From: Cohaesibacter haloalkalitolerans | GTDB lineage: Bacteria > Pseudomonadota > Alphaproteobacteria > Rhizobiales > Cohaesibacteraceae | Direction of reading: 5' to 3' | Length of the DNA: 64,000 nucleotides | Assembly: GCF_003574655.1 (NCBI RefSeq) | Contig: NZ_QNUM01000003.1 | Location: 496,001-560,000, forward strand | Notes under the pieces: generated by a model | What the model saw: only the letters and a program-made list of their open reading frames with translations | Databases searched by the model: none | Told to the model about the DNA's origin: nothing | Made by a program: the position numbers and the translations under genes | Shown here: positions 61,764-64,000 of the stretch, one piece after another | Layout of the letters: each line of letters starts with the position of its first letter | Position numbering within the stretch: position 1 is the stretch's first letter

Positions 61764-62609
61764 ATGCCTCAGACTGCGCAAGCCCTCAAACTCGGACCGA
61801 TCAGCTGGACCCAAAGCGCGCCTCCCCTGATCATGGGCATCATCAACGTCACCCCGGATTCCTTTTCCGACGGGGGTCGCCATATCGGCCGCGACAAAGC
61901 CCTCTCCCACGCGCAACAGTTGGCCAGCGAAGGAGCCCGGATCCTCGATATCGGCGGCGAGTCGACCCGCCCCGGAGCCGCGCTGGTCGGCGAGGACGAG
62001 GAGCTGGACCGGGTCATTCCGGCAATTTCTGCCATTGCAGAGGCCAATCTCGGCTGTGCCATCTCCGTTGACACCTACAAGGCCCGCGTTGCCGACAAGG
62101 CCCTTGCGGCAGGTGCCCATATCGTCAATGACGTCTGGGGCCTGCAACGCGAACCGGACATCGCCAAAGCCGCCGCCGACCATCAGGCACCGGTCATCAT
62201 CAATCACTGGGAGAAGGAACGCCACGCCGACAGCGACATCCTCGACCAGATGAAACGCTTCTTTGACCGTTCGATCGCCATCGCCCTTGCAGCGGGAGTG
62301 AAGCACGCAGACATCGTGCTCGACCCCGGAATCGGCTTTGCAAAAGACGTGGCAGAAAATATCGAGATTTTAGCCCGACTTGAACAATTATGCGTTTGGG
62401 GGTATCCATTATTGATAGGTACATCACGCAAGAGATTTATCGGCAGCTTGACCGGTCGGGAGGAACCAAGGGATCGGGTCTTCGGCACAGTCGCCTCCAA
62501 TGTGGTTGCCTTGATGAAGGGAGCTGCCATATTTCGCGTGCATGACGTCGCGGCCCACAAGGACGCACTCGCCGTAGCCCATGCCATAAGCCAGCAACAA
62601 CGGACCTGA
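61764..62609 (+). CDS. folP: Dihydropteroate synthase FolP
   Basis: Joins 6-hydroxymethyl-7,8-dihydropterin pyrophosphate with p-aminobenzoate to give dihydropteroate. It is the sulfonamide target. The 281 residues form a TIM barrel with PPLIMGIINVTPDSFSDGG (pterin/phosphate loop), DIGGESTRPGA (anion-binding loop), VDTYKARVADKAL and GIGFAKDVAENIEIL. AAGCAAGAAG precedes the ATG. It heads a folP-folB-folK operon, 3 nt before folB. Confidence 0.96.
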   Translation: MPQTAQALKLGPISWTQSAPPLIMGIINVTPDSFSDGGRHIGRDKALSHAQQLASEGARILDIGGESTRPGAALVGEDEELDRVIPAISAIAEANLGCAISVDTYKARVADKALAAGAHIVNDVWGLQREPDIAKAAADHQAPVIINHWEKERHADSDILDQMKRFFDRSIAIALAAGVKHADIVLDPGIGFAKDVAENIEILARLEQLCVWGYPLLIGTSRKRFIGSLTGREEPRDRVFGTVASNVVALMKGAAIFRVHDVAAHKDALAVAHAISQQQRT

Positions 62610-62612
62610 CCC

Positions 62613-62984
62613 ATGGATCGCATCATCCTCCGAGACCTCGCCTTCTTTGCCTATCACGGCGTTTACCAGGAGGAAGCTACCCTGGGCCAACGCTTCTACT
62701 TCGACCTTGACTGTTATCTCGATCTGCGCCCCGCAGGTGAAAGCGACGATGAAACCCAGACCGTGCGCTACGACTATATCGCCAAGCGCGTCGAAAACAT
62801 TGTCAAGAACCAGAGATTCAAGCTGATCGAGGCCCTCGCCGAAACTGTTGCCAAAGACCTGCTCGGCCATTTCGGCAGCCTGCAGAAAATCCGCGTGAAA
62901 GTTCGCAAACCGGAAGCCCCCATTCCGGCCATCATCAAAGACATCGCTGTAGAAATAATCAGAGACCGCGAGGATTACGCATGA
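62613..62984 (+). CDS. folB: Dihydroneopterin aldolase FolB
   Basis: A 123-residue enzyme that removes glycolaldehyde from dihydroneopterin. The opening DRIILRDLAFFAYHGVYQEE carries the substrate-binding Tyr/His and the catalytic Glu/Lys are in GQRFYFDLDC and KVRKPEAPIP. The stop overlaps the folK start. Confidence 0.95.
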   Translation: MDRIILRDLAFFAYHGVYQEEATLGQRFYFDLDCYLDLRPAGESDDETQTVRYDYIAKRVENIVKNQRFKLIEALAETVAKDLLGHFGSLQKIRVKVRKPEAPIPAIIKDIAVEIIRDREDYA

Positions 62985-63487
62985 TGAAGAACAGTCTGCC
63001 CGAAACATTGGTTTTCATTTCTCTGGGCGGCAACATCGGGGATCCGGCCATCACCATTGAAGATGCTCTGTCCACCCTTTCGTCACAGAAAGGCGTGCGG
63101 GTCATCTCACGTTCGCCCTATTACATCACCCCGCCATGGGGCAACACCAATCAGTCCGAGTTTGTCAACGCCTGCGCCGTGTTGAAGACGACCTTGTCGG
63201 CCGCGGACCTTCTCAAGACCTGCCTTGAGGTTGAAAAGAGCATGGGACGTGTACGGGATACCCATTGGGGACCGCGGATCATCGACATCGACCTGCTCAC
63301 CTATGGGGACGCTGTCATTGATGAAGACAATTTGCAGATCCCGCACCCCTACATGACGGAACGCGCCTTTGTGCTGGTGCCGCTGCGCGATCTCGCCCCG
63401 GATTTTTCGCTCAACGGCGTGCCCATCGACGCCATGCTGGAAGGTCTTGACCAGTCAGGCATCGTCCGCCTTGATCATCACGGCTAA
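62981..63487 (+). CDS. folK: 6-hydroxymethyl-dihydropterin pyrophosphokinase FolK
   Basis: A 168-residue kinase that activates the pterin for FolP. FISLGGNIGDP at the N terminus and WGPRIIDIDLLTYGD with the two metal-binding aspartates are diagnostic; PHPYMTERAFVLVPL follows. Overlaps folB by 4 nt. Confidence 0.96.
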   Translation: MMKNSLPETLVFISLGGNIGDPAITIEDALSTLSSQKGVRVISRSPYYITPPWGNTNQSEFVNACAVLKTTLSAADLLKTCLEVEKSMGRVRDTHWGPRIIDIDLLTYGDAVIDEDNLQIPHPYMTERAFVLVPLRDLAPDFSLNGVPIDAMLEGLDQSGIVRLDHHG

Positions 63488-63565
63488 CTGTCGGATTGCC
63501 CGCCAGCCCTGCGCTTTCCGAGCACAGTTTTTGTGCACTTCCTTGTCATATTTTTATTGCCCGAA

Positions 63566-63609
63566 GGCATCAAGGGGTAGTAGTGAAGGCCCAATCACTC
63601 CTTGATGCC
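63566..63609 (+). repeat. Long two-part hairpin downstream of folK
   Basis: GGCATCAAGG pairs perfectly with CCTTGATGCC (10 bp) and encloses an inner AGTGA/TCACT stem with a one-sided GGTAGT bulge. There is no T run, so it is not a standard terminator. It lies 78 nt after folK and 74 nt before the reductase start. Confidence 0.6.
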
Positions 63610-63682
63610 GGTGCATCCGGAAGTCCCCTGTCGGAAAGCGCTTTGCTGCGCCTTCTTCCTCCCTCACACAGGAAAATCGAAA

Positions 63683-64000
63683 ATGACCAAATCCTTGAAG
63701 ATCGCAGGCATCTGCGGCAGCCTGCGCAACAATTCCTATTCTGGAAACCTCCTTGCTGCCATGGCCGACCTTCTGCCTGAAGGGACCGAGTTCAATCGCG
63801 TCGATATCGCAAACATTCCTCTCTACAATCAGGATCTGGATACGGCCAATGGCCCGGAATCTGTATTCGCTGGCCGTGCCTTGGTTGCCGAGAGCGATGC
63901 TGTCATCATCACTCTGCCTGAGTTCAACCACGGGATTCCCGGTGTGCTGAAAAACGCGCTCGACTGGCTCTCCCGCCCGGCCTTCACCGGTTGCTTCACC
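63683..64000 (+). CDS. NADPH-dependent FMN reductase (5' part, cut by window end)
   Basis: The first 106 codons of a flavodoxin-fold reductase. IAGICGSLRNNSYSGNLLAA is the FMN phosphate loop, and IITLPEFNHGIPGVLKNALDWLSR is the second FMN block (PEYNxSxPGxLKNAxDW pattern). Members reduce quinones, azo dyes or chromate with NADPH. AGGAAAA precedes the ATG. The rest of the gene lies beyond the window. Confidence 0.93.
   Translation, partial: MTKSLKIAGICGSLRNNSYSGNLLAAMADLLPEGTEFNRVDIANIPLYNQDLDTANGPESVFAGRALVAESDAVIITLPEFNHGIPGVLKNALDWLSRPAFTGCFT

Overview
The window looks like a chromosomal segment of an alphaproteobacterium, most likely in the Hyphomicrobiales (Rhizobiales). The basis is the DUF1489 and DUF599 genes, a SPOR-tailed D,D-carboxypeptidase, a clpS-clpA pair next to it, a BigR-type sulfur sensor, CtrA-like TTAA-N7-TTAA sites and rhizobial-style intergenic palindromic repeats. 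I cannot assign a genus from sequence alone. Genes are densely packed with many ATGA/TGATG overlaps, and I see no prophage, insertion sequence or CRISPR array.

Layout. 1-5 kb: end of a TrkH potassium channel gene, a SnoaL-like protein, a small membrane protein and the ClpS/ClpA protease adaptor and unfoldase. 5-10 kb: a penicillin-binding carboxypeptidase, a membrane J-domain protein with a VWA partner, DUF1489 and an NAD-dependent epimerase. 10-16 kb: an ArsR regulator of the persulfide-sensing BigR/SqrR type with a rhodanese, a 41-residue membrane peptide, DUF599, an EamA exporter, a small secreted protein, a VOC protein and MgtE. 16-24.7 kb: a self-contained vitamin B12 locus on the minus strand. 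It has a promoter, cobalamin riboswitch, BtuB, an intercistronic hairpin, BtuF-BtuC-BtuD, ExbB-ExbD-ExbD-TonB and the corrinoid-remodelling enzyme CbiZ. 25-29.5 kb: a cupin/carboxymuconolactone-decarboxylase-like pair with a divergent LysR regulator, RhlE helicase, cold-shock protein and a 54-residue companion.

29.9-43.5 kb is bracketed by two inverted 105-bp repeats about 90 percent identical. Inside lies a mannitol-type PTS operon: a UlaR-like DeoR repressor, free EIIA, MtlA-type EIICB, an EIIA-HPr-EI fusion, a double-Rossmann zinc dehydrogenase and a PfkB kinase. The operon would import and phosphorylate a polyol, oxidise it to a ketose phosphate and phosphorylate that again. Next comes a MocR regulator divergent from a dihydroxyphthalate-decarboxylase-like protein and a polar amino-acid ABC importer. 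An M20 amidohydrolase follows just outside the repeat.

45-57 kb: a TRAP carboxylate transporter with an FCD-type GntR regulator, an EamA exporter, then an M19 dipeptidase with a complete peptide-type ABC importer. 57-64 kb: tRNA-Leu(GAG), an orphan FliN-like protein, LipB, an orphan Flp-type pilin, the biotin-carrying subunit of propionyl-CoA carboxylase, folP-folB-folK, and the start of an NADPH-dependent FMN reductase cut by the window end.

The most distinctive items are the compact B12 uptake and remodelling locus, the PTS operon with two EIIA domains and a dehydrogenase with a duplicated Rossmann domain, the clustered paired TGATCA sites around its repressor, the inverted repeats around this region, and several unannotated-size small proteins (41, 54 and 59 residues).
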